Source: Macrostomum hystrix (taxonomy: Eukaryota > Platyhelminthes > Macrostomidae). Taken from it: 64,000 bases of DNA. Of this stretch, positions 63,215 to 64,000 are shown one piece after another. Every line of letters starts with the position of its first letter. The first letter of the stretch is position 1. The stretch spans positions 20,248,001 to 20,312,000 of the forward strand of contig CATNEN010000038.1 in NCBI GenBank assembly GCA_950097015.1, written 5' to 3'. The notes under the pieces are model-generated. The model worked only from the letters and a program-made list of their open reading frames with translations. It ran no database searches and was not told the origin of the DNA. The position numbers and the translations under genes were made by a program.

Positions 63215-64000
63215 AGCATAACTGTCTGTGGGCTTTAGAGTCGAACGATAATGTGCATTAGTGTGGTTGTTAACTCTATGGGCTTTAGAGTCAAAGGATA
63301 ATGTACATTAGTGTGGTTGTTAACTCTATGGGCTTGAGAGTCAAAGGATAATGTACATTAGTGTGGTTGTTAACTCTGTGGGCTTTAGAGTCAAAGGATA
63401 ATGTGCATTAGTGTGGTTGTTAACTCTATGGGCTTTAGAGTCAAAGGATAATGTACATTAGTGTGGTTGTTAACTCTATGGGCTTTAGAGTCAAAGGATA
63501 ATGTACATTAGTGTGGTTGTTAACTCTATGGGCTTCAGAGTCTAAGGATAATGTACATTAGTGTGGTTGTTAACTCTATGGGCTTTAGAGTCTAAGGATA
63601 ATGTACATTAGTGTGGTTGTTAACTCTATGGGCTTTAGAGTCAAAGGATAATGTACATTAGTGCGGTTGTTAACTCTATGGGCTTTAGAGTCAATGGATA
63701 ATGTACATTAGTGCGGTTGTTAACTCTATGGGCTTTAGAGTCGAAGGATAATGTAGATTAGTGCGGTTGTTAACTCTATGGGCTTTAGAGTCGAAGGATA
63801 ATGTACATTAGTGTGGTTGTTAACTCTATGGGCTTTAGAGTCAAAGGATAATGTACATTAGTGCGGTTGTTAACTCTATGGGCTTTAGAGTCAAAGGATA
63901 ATGTACATTAGTGTGGTTGTTAACTCTATGGGCTTTAGAGTCAAAGGATAATGTACATTAGTGTGGTTGTTAACTCTATGGGCTTTAGAGTCAAAGGATA
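63215..64000. repeat. 50-bp minisatellite (runs off right edge)
   Basis: About 16 copies of a 50-bp unit containing ctatgggctttagagtcaaa and ggataatgtacattagtgtg. Identity between units is very high, so the array is young or actively homogenised. It is cut by the window end. Confidence 0.97.

Overview
This is a window of animal nuclear DNA. Its genes are split by spliceosomal introns with GT..AG boundaries, its protein families are metazoan (OVO, doublecortin, polycystin, SCAI, RNPS1), and it carries tRNA-derived SINEs, hAT-like foldback elements and a very heavy load of private minisatellites. Exons are GC-rich, while introns and spacers are AT-rich. Three genes have a strong splice acceptor only 6-7 nt upstream of the ATG, which would fit spliced-leader trans-splicing as in flatworms and some other invertebrates. 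I lean towards a flatworm-like invertebrate, but the sequence does not fix the species.

Layout. 1-3028: a 19-bp satellite running in from the left. 3079-5906 (+): the 3' part of a mitochondrial class I release factor (RF1 type). 7003-13654 (+): SCAI in nine exons. 14558-15575 (+): RNPS1 in two exons. 18122-25050 (-): a ten-exon gene for a 528-aa protein of four divergent repeats ending in a CaaX box. Head-to-head with it, 26283-32197 (+): an OVO/shavenbaby-type zinc-finger factor in five exons. 34258-40926 (-): a two-domain doublecortin protein in five exons. 41425-45390: 4 kb of two satellites. 46323-48879 (+): a short, divergent polycystin-family protein in four exons. 49659-50201: two non-autonomous hAT-like elements. 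52041-55196 (+): an AGPAT3/4-type lysophosphatidate acyltransferase in four exons. 55295-58890: three more satellites. 60300-60859 (-): a two-exon secreted prohormone with ten copies of an octapeptide between Lys-Arg sites. 61375-64000: two satellites, the last running off the right edge.

The genes look like unrelated housekeeping, cytoskeletal, developmental and signalling genes, not one pathway. Shared features are CAG/CTG-type trinucleotide tracts inside coding exons (poly-Ala, poly-Ser or poly-Gln by frame) and minisatellites in most of the large introns, several ending within a few bases of a splice site. The most interesting candidate is the repeat-encoded prohormone at 60300-60859. Its 30-bp repeats vary almost only at synonymous positions, unlike the non-coding satellites around it. 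Second is the CaaX-terminated four-repeat protein. All exon boundaries were worked out by hand from reading frame, phase and splice consensus; no transcript data were available.
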